Part shown: positions 50,201 through 62,200 of the stretch, piece after piece
Position numbering within the stretch: the first letter of the stretch is position 1
Layout of the letters: the number at the start of each line of letters is the position of its first letter
NCBI GenBank assembly: GCA_040954595.2
Contig: CM082577.2
Coordinates: 1,736,001 to 1,800,000 of the forward strand
Source: Balanoglossus misakiensis
Lineage: Eukaryota > Hemichordata
Direction of reading: 5' to 3'
Length of the DNA stretch: 64,000 nucleotides
Notes under the pieces: generated by a model
The model's input: only the letters and a program-made list of their open reading frames with translations
Told to the model about the DNA's origin: nothing
Databases searched by the model: none
Position numbers and translations under genes: made by a program

Positions 50201-53200
50201 TCTGTAATGTAAACTTTCATTGACGTGTCTGCTCTGATTGGTTGTAGCCCGGAATGCGAGTTCAACGCACTCTTAGGAAAACTTCAGAAAAACTTCCCAG
50301 AAGTTTACCTTACTGCATTATTTTTAGTACGAGGCGAGTGGAAATACAAAATGACGAAGACTACTGTATATGACAAAGGAAAGGAGTTGGGCGGGATCTT
50401 TTTTACCCGTCGCATTTATTTCAAAATGGGGGTGCATGCGATATTATTGTCGGGTTGGTCTGATGGGGTGGGTGCATGGTGGTATGGATTGGGGCATTTT
50501 GACCCAGGAGACTATGTATTGTGAATGTACAGTATCACTACTGTGGGCTACCCAGCTTGATGGCTTGATTCGTATGCTACTTGAAATCTTTGAAATAAAA
50601 GCGTGACCAAAGGCGAGGCTTTCTTCAATGCTAACAATCCCACTAAGAGCTCTCAAAGAGATGTCTGATTGCTAAATGCTGACACCGCATCGATCGATTT
50701 CCGCGGCGCTGTTGAAACAACGCGCGATTTTGTAATTAGATTTAACACGCGGCGCGTGCAGGGATCGACATCTGCTAAAATTCTGCAGATAATCTTACTA
50801 AGAATCGGATCTGTTGACTGGGAGGCAGAAAATATGAAGGACATTGATCATCTGGTAATATAAATGGGTTGAATGCGAATGCAAGACGGTATAAATCTGG
50901 GCAATAAATATTATATGTCAGAGTCGTGAAACATGAAAACTGACGATGCAGTGGCGTGAATCGATGGCAATCAGGGGAAGGCAAATCAATGTTAATTTAG
51001 GTGGTAAAATCGATTTAATTTCATTAAAAGACGGAAATGGGATAGAAGTTATCGAGAGAGGAGAAGAACACTGGCGATGCAATCGGATAGAAAGCGGGAT
51101 TTACTACCTTGGTTTAGATCTAAAGCGTAGAAAAGAAGCGGTTGTAATATTTATAAATTGGATTCAGGTGAAGTAAAATGGGGAGGAATTTGAATAGCCT
51201 TGGCAGGACCGACCTACCTTTTAACGCTCTGTTTGGATGATCTGAGGTGGCGTGAAAGAAAGATACATAAATCGATCAGTTTTATACACAGTATAATAAT
51301 CGTGAAAATTACTGGCAATAAGCCCAGTGGGGTGTTGTTGTGATCAAGTGGTAATGTTACCGGTGCATGTAAAGATGATTTTTGACACAGACCGACAGAC
51401 AGTCAGTCAGTCAGACGGACGTACAGACAGACAGACACAAAGACAGGAAAATAGGCAGATCGAAACACAGCCAGGGTCACGAACGCAGAAAAGCTGCCAC
51501 TGCAATCAATGTTAAATATACAGTTATCAATTCATGCCATCCTTATATATTATTTCCACAAGATGACATCTTTGCGTGACTATACTATAATACTATTAAA
51601 CAACAGACTATATCGTTTTGGTGTACACGCGGCATAACCATTATCATCTTTAAGACCACACCTTGTTTGACAAAATTTCACGCGAATGACTGAAACCTTA
51701 ACATTTCAGAGTTCTATGAAGGCTATTCTGAACAGCGAAACAGACAGAAACGTGGGTGTAGTCTGACGTACGCACATTTTAATCGCCTGGCACATTTTTG
51801 TTGTTGATACAACAGTCATGCTTTTTAGCAGGTACCAGCATTATACGCCCGCGAAATAACACGGAAGCAGCTGTTGATCTGACGTTGGTTCTTGGGTATA
51901 AATTATTTCATACACCAACAGAAAAAAAGAACGAAATGACGAGTGCAATAGATTGCATTTCACGTCAACTGCATTAACCCCTGTAACTCGCTCAGTTCAG
52001 GAAATGAGCGTTTCCATATGTTTGACGTAAAGTGCAGTCTCTGTTAGTGGCCAGGTAAACTATGTTTGACGGGGGGCATTCAGAAACAAAGCGTGAATAA
52101 TTTATGAAAAATAATCCAGATAGAGGTTTCTGGCTCCTGTGCATGTCCGGTGTTCGTAATTTCTCTTCTGTAAAACGCTGTTTGCACAATTGAGTGCAGT
52201 GCAATACGGACGCGGGTGGGAACAGAGATTCCTGCGCTCGCATATGCTGCATCCGTTGTTGATGGATCTATTAATGTAGTGCCGCGAATTATTTACTGCC
52301 GTTAGCTTCTCGGCACCGACTGGTGGTACCATGTTGTGATTTGTGCACTGCCACGACTATGGCGGCTGGCCTGTCAATTCTTCAGCCCATTACTTGAATT
52401 ATTCAATGGCAAAATTGAATTATTAAGAAAATACGGCAGTATTGGTTTCATTATCCGATCAACTAGCCAACCAACCCAGTTAGTCGTTCAATCAACCAAT
52501 CTAACGATCAATCAATCAATCAGTCAGTTTTTCAGTCACGTGATCAGTCAGTTGCACATTTACCTATTGAGCCTAATTATGAGGCATCATGGGAACTCTG
52601 TCTCACACCGTTCCTTCCATCAACAAATTTGGTTCAAAAGATAAAAAATAATTTCTGTGCATCAACTGCTGGTCGGCACAAGTGTTCCTCAGTCATTACT
52701 GACGCCATTTTGTATTGAATTTAACTCCGGACTTGAAATATGCATTTTCCAACGTTACGGTAACAACTATAGTCTTGTTACACATATATGATTGAAATGC
52801 TGGCGAGTAAAGATTACTGCTCATTTCAGCATGCTGTGAGGAGCTTAACAAGAAACAGTCCCATACAGAACAAAAATGATGCAAACAAAGTTTTACAGTC
52901 ACTGCCCCTTTAACTGGCAAATTATATAGATCTACACCGTCAACATTGGAAAGGGGGTCATTTCAATTACAACATGCGTGTGTCGCTACCTTCGAACATC
53001 ATTTACGAAAGGAACCGTGGAACGCCATACACTGGGCTTGAAGCGTGAAATATGGTTTCGAGCTAACCATACGGTTCAGGAAAAATTCAGTAATCATCCT
53101 CTTTTAATGGCTTTTCTAGTGCTGACAATGGTACCACCGGAAAATAATTACGATACATTGGTACTTTGAAAAGAAGGCAAATGGATATTCTTGTGTACAG

Positions 53201-56200
53201 GCCGTTTGGATTCGTATTTAAGGATAGCGACTGTCACCTTGCATTATAGTGCAGCGTCTATTGAAACGTTGTCCCAAATTTCTTTGGTTTCTCAGCCAGT
53301 TCCAGTTTTCCGCTTCGGCCATGATTCCTAAGGTCAGTTGCGCCGCGGTCATTATTTGCAACAGGACAATGAGGTTGTAAGCGTCTTTACGAGCGCCTCG
53401 TCACATCGACGTCGATGACACTGGGTTTGTGGCAAATCGTTGAGTTTTTTATTGGAGTTTACGGAGGTCGGAAGGGGATTCTTCCTTCAGTCTGACCTTC
53501 CTGAGACACTTGTCTCTACTATGCGCCAAGGAGTAATTATTTTTATAATTATTGTGATTTTAATGGCAAAAATAAAACAGACCACTGTCAGGAGAACCCT
53601 GACAATCCCCTCACTGTAGACACAAGTGACTAACTACGCCATAAAGATTTCAATGTCAAACCAGTAGCCCTGGGTACAATATGCTAAAGAAGGCCTTTGT
53701 CGAAACAGCCCCATGCAAAATCCTCGTCATCAAAAAGGTCATGACCCTAAATCTCACAGCACAATCCCACCATTCAGTCAGTTGTCAACCCCGCCCTTCA
53801 CAAACACACGTACATGATTGCAAACGTCTTTGTAACCGTGGTATATAAAGCAACAGGTAGACAGGGAGTTCACACACTGGTGTTCCCGTGTCCCAAATTA
53901 GGTCCAGATAAAATGAGGACATTTCTGCAAAAAGAGGTTTCTGTGACCAATACTAAAGAGTGAAGATTTCGTCACAACGGTTATAAAATAAGACGTAATG
54001 CACCAGTATTACCGTTCGAATACCTCCATGCTCTGACAATGGCCTGTTTATCTTGTAAAATGGTGTACATTAGGAATAGGTGCACTGACAGGCTGATGTG
54101 ACGACAGACATACACTATAAAAGAGGTAGTCCATGGGCCAGACAGGAATTTGGTATCAGAAAGATGGACAAAGCCTCACATGGTTTTTTGGAAAGGCCTA
54201 TATCTCTAGATTATAAATTGGGGTGATAGCCCTGCCTATCGAGTAGCTTTCTGCATTTTTTCCCTCAAAAACTAATGTAAGAACATAAAAATTTCCGACC
54301 CAAATTTTGGGGGTAGGGGAACTTTAAATTGCTGTAACTCCAGCAAAACTAAAGCCAGAACAGTCATTTACCACTCAAATTGTGTGTTTTTTAGAACTCT
54401 ACCAATATAATATATTTTGGTGGTAATTCATTTTGAATTGAGGTCAATAGAGGTCAAAAGGTCATGAAATTTGGGTCATTCTGAAAATTTGTAGTATGAC
54501 TATTTCTTGAACGATTTTTTTTTAACTTAAGTCTTCAAATGTCATCTACAAGATAAAATACTTTCCCAGAATCTATTTCAAACCAATAGAAAACCTTATT
54601 ATTCATTTATGACCAGAAAAACACAAATAAAGAGAAACGACAGAAAGACATCCAATTTTCCACTCAGATTTAAGGGTAGGGGAAACTTAAGTTCTTGTAA
54701 CTCCGGCAAAAATAAACCCAGAACAGTCATCTACCACTCAAATTGTGTGTTTTTTAGAACTCTACCAATATAATATATTTTTGGTGGTAATTCGTTTTGA
54801 ATTAAGGCCAATAGAGGTCAAAAAGTCATGAAATTTGGGTCATTCTGAACATTTGTAGTATGACTATTTCTTGAACGATTTTTTTGAACTTATAAGTCTT
54901 TAAATGTCATTTAGAAGATAAAATACTCTCCCAGAATCTATTTCAAACCAATAAAAAACCCTATTATTCAATTACGATCAGAAAAACACAAATACAGAGA
55001 TACGGAAGAATGGCACAAGACTTCAGACCCTGATATTGGGGTAGGGGAAACTTAAGTAGTTGTAACTCCGGCAAAAATAAAGCCAGAAAAGTCATCTACC
55101 TCTCAAATTGTGTGTTTTTAGCACTCTAGCGATTGTATATGTATTTGTTGCAATTTTGTTTTGAATTTAGGTCAAAGAGGTCAAAAGATCACAAGATTTG
55201 GGTAATTTCGAAAAATTATGGTACGAACATTTCCCGCATTAATTTTTTAAACCCAAGTCTTCAAATGTCATTTATGAGATAAAATACTCTACACGATTTT
55301 TTTTCAGACCAATTGAAGACCTTATTATTCAATTACAATCAGAAAAAAAATTAGTAGAGAAACGGGATAATAACAAACAATTTCCCACGGATTTTGGGGT
55401 AGGTTTGGCCATCTAACAGGTAAGTATACACCCAACTGATCATGCACATATGGTATTTAGGAGAACGGATGTGCAAATTTGTGAACCTTTGCATGCTGCT
55501 CATGTGCACTGTACTTGTATGATGATTCCTAACAATACTACGAGAAGGGGCCATTATAGCATTGTAGCTCTGATTGTGTATTATTGTTGGATACCATCCT
55601 ACAGTGTACAGGCACAGCAGATGACAAGCCAAGCAAAGGTTCAAAAATCTGCTTATTTTTTTTCCTCAACACAATATGAGCATGATCTATTTATATTCAG
55701 GTCCAGTATAATAAATAAAAAAATGGCCTCGTCACTCTACAAGATCACGCCTCCTGGATAACTTTGCTGAATACAGCTAACATACAAAAATACAAACCAA
55801 TTCAGGACCTCGCCATTGGTTTGGGCGAAGGTGAAATTCCTCAGGTGCAGTACCATCGGAAATGCCGAAGTCTCTTTACGATGAAAAAGGCTCTTGAATC
55901 TATCCTTTCTAAAGAGCAGTCGTCATCAACTGAGGGAACCAATACACTGGAACGTAAAAAAGAGGTCGAGCATACAAGGGTCTCGGTGTGATCACATTTG
56001 CCTATTTTGCTCCACCACTCAGTCGTGAGTTGGTTGCTGCTGAGGGTCACTATCATAGAAAGTGTTATAGGGACTATACAAGGCCTGATATTCAAGCAGG
56101 TTCAAGTCATATGGAGGTTGATGAAAGTCAACATGATCAAGATACTAGTTATGAGGATGTCCTGCAAATTGCTCAAGAAGAGTTATTTTCTTTTATCAGA

Positions 56201-59200
56201 AATGATTTGTTCACAAACCCTGAGGTAGTTCCCCTGACTGATCTATCAAACAAGTTAGTTACCAAAATGCTCCAACTTGGTGTTAAACAGGTTAACAATT
56301 CCACCAACAAAACTTGCAGCATACGCTAAATACGGAATTCAAAGGGACATTGATTTTTTTTGAATGATGTAAATGGTAGGGTGCTTGTATATCCGTCATC
56401 ACTAGATATAGGTACTGTTGACCTGAAGTACAATGCTGTAAGAAAAGAACTTCTTGCAGCAGAAAAACAATCACATGAAAGTATCATCACCACATCTGCT
56501 CTAATCCTGCTTACGCTGCTTGAATATCAGGCCTTGTATAGTCCATATAACACTTACTAAGATAGTGACCCTCAGCAGCAACCAACCCAAAACTGAGAAG
56601 TGCACGAATTTTACTGTCATTTTTCTTGGTGCTGCCTCCCTAAATGTGTTGTCCGTACGCAATTGCTGACAACGAACGAAAGGAGCTCTTGTCCTACTTC
56701 CCTTCATGTACTTGGTGGTGGAGCAAAATAGGCAAATGTGATCACACCGACACCCTTGTATGCTCGACCTCTTTTTTACGTTCCAGTGTATTGGTTCCCT
56801 CAGTTGATGACGACTGCTCTTTAGAAAGGATAGATTCAAGAGCCTTTTTCATCGTAAAGAGACTTCGGCATTTCCGATGGTACTGCACCTGAGGAATTTC
56901 ACCTTCGCCCAAACCAATGGCGAGGTCCTGAATTGGTTTGTATTTTTGTATGTTAGCTGTATTCAGCAAAGTTATCCAGGAGGTGTGATCTTGTAGAGTA
57001 ACGAGGCTTGCTTTATGGTCGGATTCATGACAGTCGAGAAAACAATCCCGTCGAGCCCTCTTGTGTGGAATAGAAGATGGGCTTGCCATTTTTTATTTAT
57101 TATACTGGACCTGAATATAAATAAATCATGCTCATATTGTGTTGAGGAAAAAAAATAAGCAGATTTTTGAACCTTTGCTTGGCTTGTCATCTGCTGTGCC
57201 TGTACACTGTAGAATGGTATCCAACAATAATACACAATCAGAGCTACAATGCTATAATGGCCCCTTCTCGTAGTATTGTTAGGAATCATCATACAAGTAC
57301 AGTGCACATGAGCAGCATGCAAAGGTTCACAAATCTGCACATCCGTTCTCCTAAACACCATATGTGCATGATCAGTTGGGTGTATACTTACCTGTTAGAT
57401 GGCCAAACCTACCCCAAAATCCGTGGGGAATTGTTTGTTATTATCCCGTTTCTCTACTAATTTTTTCTAATTGTAATTGAATAACAAGATCTTCAATTGG
57501 TTCGGGAAAAAAATGGTGTAGAGTATTTTATCTCATAAATGACATTTGAAGACTTGGGTTTAAAAAATTAATGCGGGAAATGTTCGTACCATAATTTTTC
57601 GAAATTACCCAAATCTTGTGATCTTTTGACCTCTTTGACCTAAATTCAGAACAAAATTGCAACAAATACATATACAATCGCTAGAGTGCTAAAAAACACA
57701 CAATTTGAGAGGTAGATGACTTTTCTGGCTTTATTTTTGCTGGAGTTACAACTACTTAAGTTTCCCCTACCCCAATATCAGGGTCTGAAGTCTTGTGCCA
57801 TTCTTCCGTATCTCTGTATTTGTGTTTTTCTGATCGTAATTGAATAATAGGGTTTTTTATTGGTTTGAAATAGATTCTGGGAGAGTATTGTATCTTCTAA
57901 ATGACATTTAAAGACTTATAAGTTCAAAAAAATCGTTCAAGAAATAGTCATACTACAAATGTTCAGAATGACCCAAATTTCATGACCTTTTGACCTCTAT
58001 TGGCCTTAATTCAAAACGAATTACCACCAAAAATATATTATATTGGTAGAGTTCTAAAAAACACACAATTTGAGTGGTAGATGACTGTTCTGGGTTTATT
58101 TTTGCCGGAGTTACAAGAACTTAAGTTTCCCCTACCCTTAAATCTGAGTGGAAAATTGGATGCCTTTCTGTCGTTTCTCCTTATTTGTGTTTTTCTGGTC
58201 ATAAATGAATAATAAGATTTTCTATTGGTTTGAAATACATTCTGGGAGAGTATTTTATCTTCTGAATGACATTTAAAGACTTAAGTTCAAAACTATCGTT
58301 CAAGAAATAGTCATACTACAAATTTTCAGAATGACCCAAATTTCATGAACTTTTGACCTCTATTGACCTCAATTCAAAACGAATTACCACCAAAATATAT
58401 TATATTGGTAGAGTTCTAAAAAACACACAATTTGAGTGGTAAATGACTGTTCTGGCTTTAGTTTTGCTGGAGATACAGCAATTTAAAGTTCCCCTACCCC
58501 CAAAATTTGGGTCGGAAATTTTTATGTTCTTACATTAGTTTTTGAGGGAAAAAATGCAGAAAGCTACTCGATAGGCAGGGCTATCACCCCAATTTATAAT
58601 CTAGAGATATAGGCCTTTCCAAAAAACCACATGAGGCTTTGTCCATCTTTCTGATACCAATTCATGAAAAATCGGGTCCTGGCCCATGGACTAAGGGAGG
58701 TAGAAATCAGATCTGCAGTGTTGCGTCAACGGGATCTCAAAAAGAGCAGTACCAGCCGAATAAGGAGGGTCAGAGGTCAACGCTCCCATCGTAACTCCTA
58801 TGACGTCCATCGTTCAGGATAAGTGCAGCGAACTTAACCCGTTACCAAGACAACACACTGCTGATGTAAACAAGGAGTTGAGTACGGAACAAAGGGACTA
58901 GACGACTTCAAGTAATTGAATTCCGAATATAAAACCCGTATGTTATCACGGGTCATACACAAGTATTCCATAATATCATCATACCACCAGAGGTTGAGAT
59001 GTAGTCGTAGCAATTCAGGCGAACCACTAATTGAACGGACGCCATCGGCAATGTCCACGAAATGGTTCTACAAAAATAAGAGTAACCGACTATCTTGAAA
59101 TCTGATTCGTCTCCCGTTTCTTGTCAATGCAGTTGGCTGTTTCAATTCTTGAAACAGCTAACCGATGGGGACAGTGTTTTGACGTCACTCAATTCTATCT

Positions 59201-62200
59201 TTGAGTATAGCTGCATAGAAGTGCACGAAGCTGTTACCTCTCTATAGCAACGAAATGCCGTTTGTTCATGAATTCCTAACACACAGATTTGGAAAAGTGG
59301 TAGCTCGTGCATGCAGGCTAAATCATTTTATGTGATTCAATGCCTGTACGCCGGTAGTTTCATTAAAGGATAGCGAACGACACAACCGCGTCGGGATGCC
59401 TTTTAAAACTGCCATGATTTGAACGATTACCGAAAGTGTCGATACTTGAAAGTTTTACACTCGAGCCGACAGTACTCTTACTTGCACCGAGAGGCATGTA
59501 ACTCCGGCGAACAGAAACGAGGTTTACACCTAAATTGAATCTGGTGATTTTTTCGCCTTTTTTGTAAAAGAGCCGCGATTGACAGAATAATTGAATTGAG
59601 TTCTTCCTGAGCACGTTCGTGTGAGATGCATTTCCGATCCAAAGACTCGCATTAAGGCCGATTCTGGCCGTAAAATACGTTTTAATCGGGCACATTTGTC
59701 GGTTTTGGCGGTAAGCCCTGAAAGTTCATCCTTTATTCATCACGGAGCGCAAATTCGACGTTTATCTCAATACAGATGAAGGGTGAGTCGGGTTTCTACT
59801 CTAAATTATAAAGCTTGTGAGTAAAGACCGGAAAGCCGCTTGCTTTAATGATGAAGACCCCCTCTCCCTCTCTCTCCCTTCCTCATCTCTCAAAGTCATA
59901 TCTAACACTTTTGTCCACAAACGTCGGTTTTCTCCCAGCGTTTACGGGCAGTAATAATCCCATACCTTATCAGATCTGGACGACACGATGTGTTCACGTG
60001 TGACAGCGATCATGGAACCATCGATATACTCAACCTGAACCCCAGATATTATTACTCAGTAAACAATGACTTTTCTGGAGGTTGATTTATTGAAGGCGGG
60101 AGAACTGATAAGCTCTGCATCAACAGGTAGTCGTCTGTTACTGGGGTTCTTTTCTATGGGTGATCAAAACAAGTAGACTTTGGCCGACTTTGTCACAATG
60201 GTGATGACAGAACATGTACACAGCAAGGTATGCTCAAAAATGTACAGAGCTTTACGAAAACTGATGCGGTTTTCGATCAAATTTAAAGAATTCTGCACAC
60301 TTTTGTCCTCTATTGAAAAATAATTGTTATAAACGTGATGGTCTTTGTGGTCTGCGATGATTTGTGATTGTACGAGACTGAACTATCTCCGGTTTCTGAT
60401 TTTTTTAATGCGGCGGTACAAGAATAATGCCTGCACCTTTGACATTCCTGTGCACCGTTTACAACGGGATGGACCTCCCATCAATTTAGCGCCGAGGTGT
60501 TATATTCGGCGCGTATCGTCTTGAAAGCAGTCTGCAAAGTGAGTTCTCCGGGACAGCTCACTGTAATCCCTACGTCAAGCTGAGCGGTTCAACAAAGGTG
60601 GTCGACCCCGCCCAACCGCGGAGAAAGTGGCTATCAAACAACTCGAACAGGAACTTGGCAGCACCGTCATTTTGGTGCAAAATGGCTTAACATGTTTAAG
60701 GACAACACGTCTTTATATTTTTGTCGAGTGTTCTGTGACGTGCAGTAGGCCCAACTTGCTAAAGTACGTTGACTGTCAAGCTGCACTATGATGGAAGTGA
60801 CCACAGACAAGTGATATGCTGGAGCGTTCAACGGTCACCGGCGATTGTGCATGCAAAATACTGTGTTTTGTGGGAAAGTTTTCAAACGTCTGAAAGCCTC
60901 AACATGCACGTACACTGCCATTTTGGACGACAATGAAAACTTATTCAATCACGACCTTTTTTGCCTTGTCTGTGATACAATATGTTGAAGGACAGAGGCT
61001 AGTGTGCACTGCAGGTCATATACAGGGCGTTTAAGACATGCTCTGGTCACTTAAAAAAGTGGAAATGGGTATTTTTATTTGTGGTTTTGGGGGATAAAAG
61101 AGTTTAATACGATTTCATCAGTTAGAAATCAAATCGCGTTGTATCTGATCTAACTCCCGGCGCGAAGACCGTTATATAAATGATATCGCCATTATAATGT
61201 GTAGTTAAATATTGTGACGGAACTGATCCTTTGATGGGTAGATAGAACCTTGAATCGTAATACGTGAAGTGGAACTATCGATTCGCTGTGATAGCATTAT
61301 AACATCAGTTTTGTTATTTCCGCGGCTAATATGGGTCAATCATGCGCGTCATAGATTTTTTTTCATCAAACATTAGCCGCCCGTGACGAGAGATAAAAAC
61401 GCCGGGTGGGGGATCCCGTCAAAGGCGGTGATGATTCGCAAGGACAGCGGTCCGATTCCGTCACTAATCGGGCACTATGTGATGTCAATCGTTACACCAC
61501 TTGAACGCTATGATACGCCAATAATTGCACATCAGTTGACGACGTTGCCATAGTAAAGACCCATTCACTGACATCTGTCACGCAATGATGACTCTGAAGC
61601 TCACACATCACGGTGGCTTTGCCAACAAAACCCGACCAAGCGCCATTATTCAAATACTTTGTATTAAGCGTATAATCGACGTCGTGCACAATATGCTAAT
61701 CCATATATAAAATCGAGACGATCGGCTGATTTCAATCAGTTGGCCCGCAGTGTGCATTTGACATTGTTATCGCCACAATCATAGGAAATAATAATACCCT
61801 ATTCGCGTCCACGCGTTTTACTTAAAACTGATAACAGTAGTGTATTTATGAACAGAACATTACAATAATTAGTTCATCAATACTAAATGACTTGACAGAG
61901 AGACACTGATTCGTTTGTGATCCATCTGTTCGTTCCCTTTCCACGTCAACTCGGTCGTTCTAGCCGGACAACGGACGGCGTTGTTCTGCTAAATAGCGAC
62001 GGTGATAAAAAAAAACACAGGCGACCTTTAAATGCAATGGGTGCCCTGACCGTGACAGATAATTCGAGCGCAGTGCATCTAACGGGCAGGCGGCATGGAC
62101 CTTCGTTATACACATGGGTGGAAACTGCTGACCAGTAGCGTGTTCATTTTATCGTGCGAAAACAAGTGTGCGACGGTGCTCCCGTGCGACGAATAAGCTG

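Larger units (their letters stand above)
54130..58693. mobile_element. Foldback (palindromic) mobile element
   Basis: The left arm (54130-56099) recurs as a diverged reverse complement in the right arm (56516-58693), around a 416-bp single-copy loop. The outermost shared word is tagtccatgggccag (left) and ctggcccatggacta (right). Sums of paired coordinates are constant at about 112,810 over the outer arm, 112,733 after a 78-bp deletion in the left arm, and 112,615 after a further 118-bp deletion there. So the arms are true mirror copies that later decayed. GAGGTAG flanks both sides (immediately left, and a few bases beyond the right end), a possible but unproven target duplication. Each arm holds three 362-bp subrepeats and a broken zinc-finger-like reading frame. 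Long inverted arms with tandem subrepeats resemble foldback/Galileo-type elements; the family is not identified. Confidence 0.85.

Noticed and set aside
55351-57460. Plus/minus reading frames with HVHCT/MSSMQRF-type sequence in both arms
   Set aside because: They are antisense or noncoding frames of the inverted arms; the mirror image makes each appear twice.
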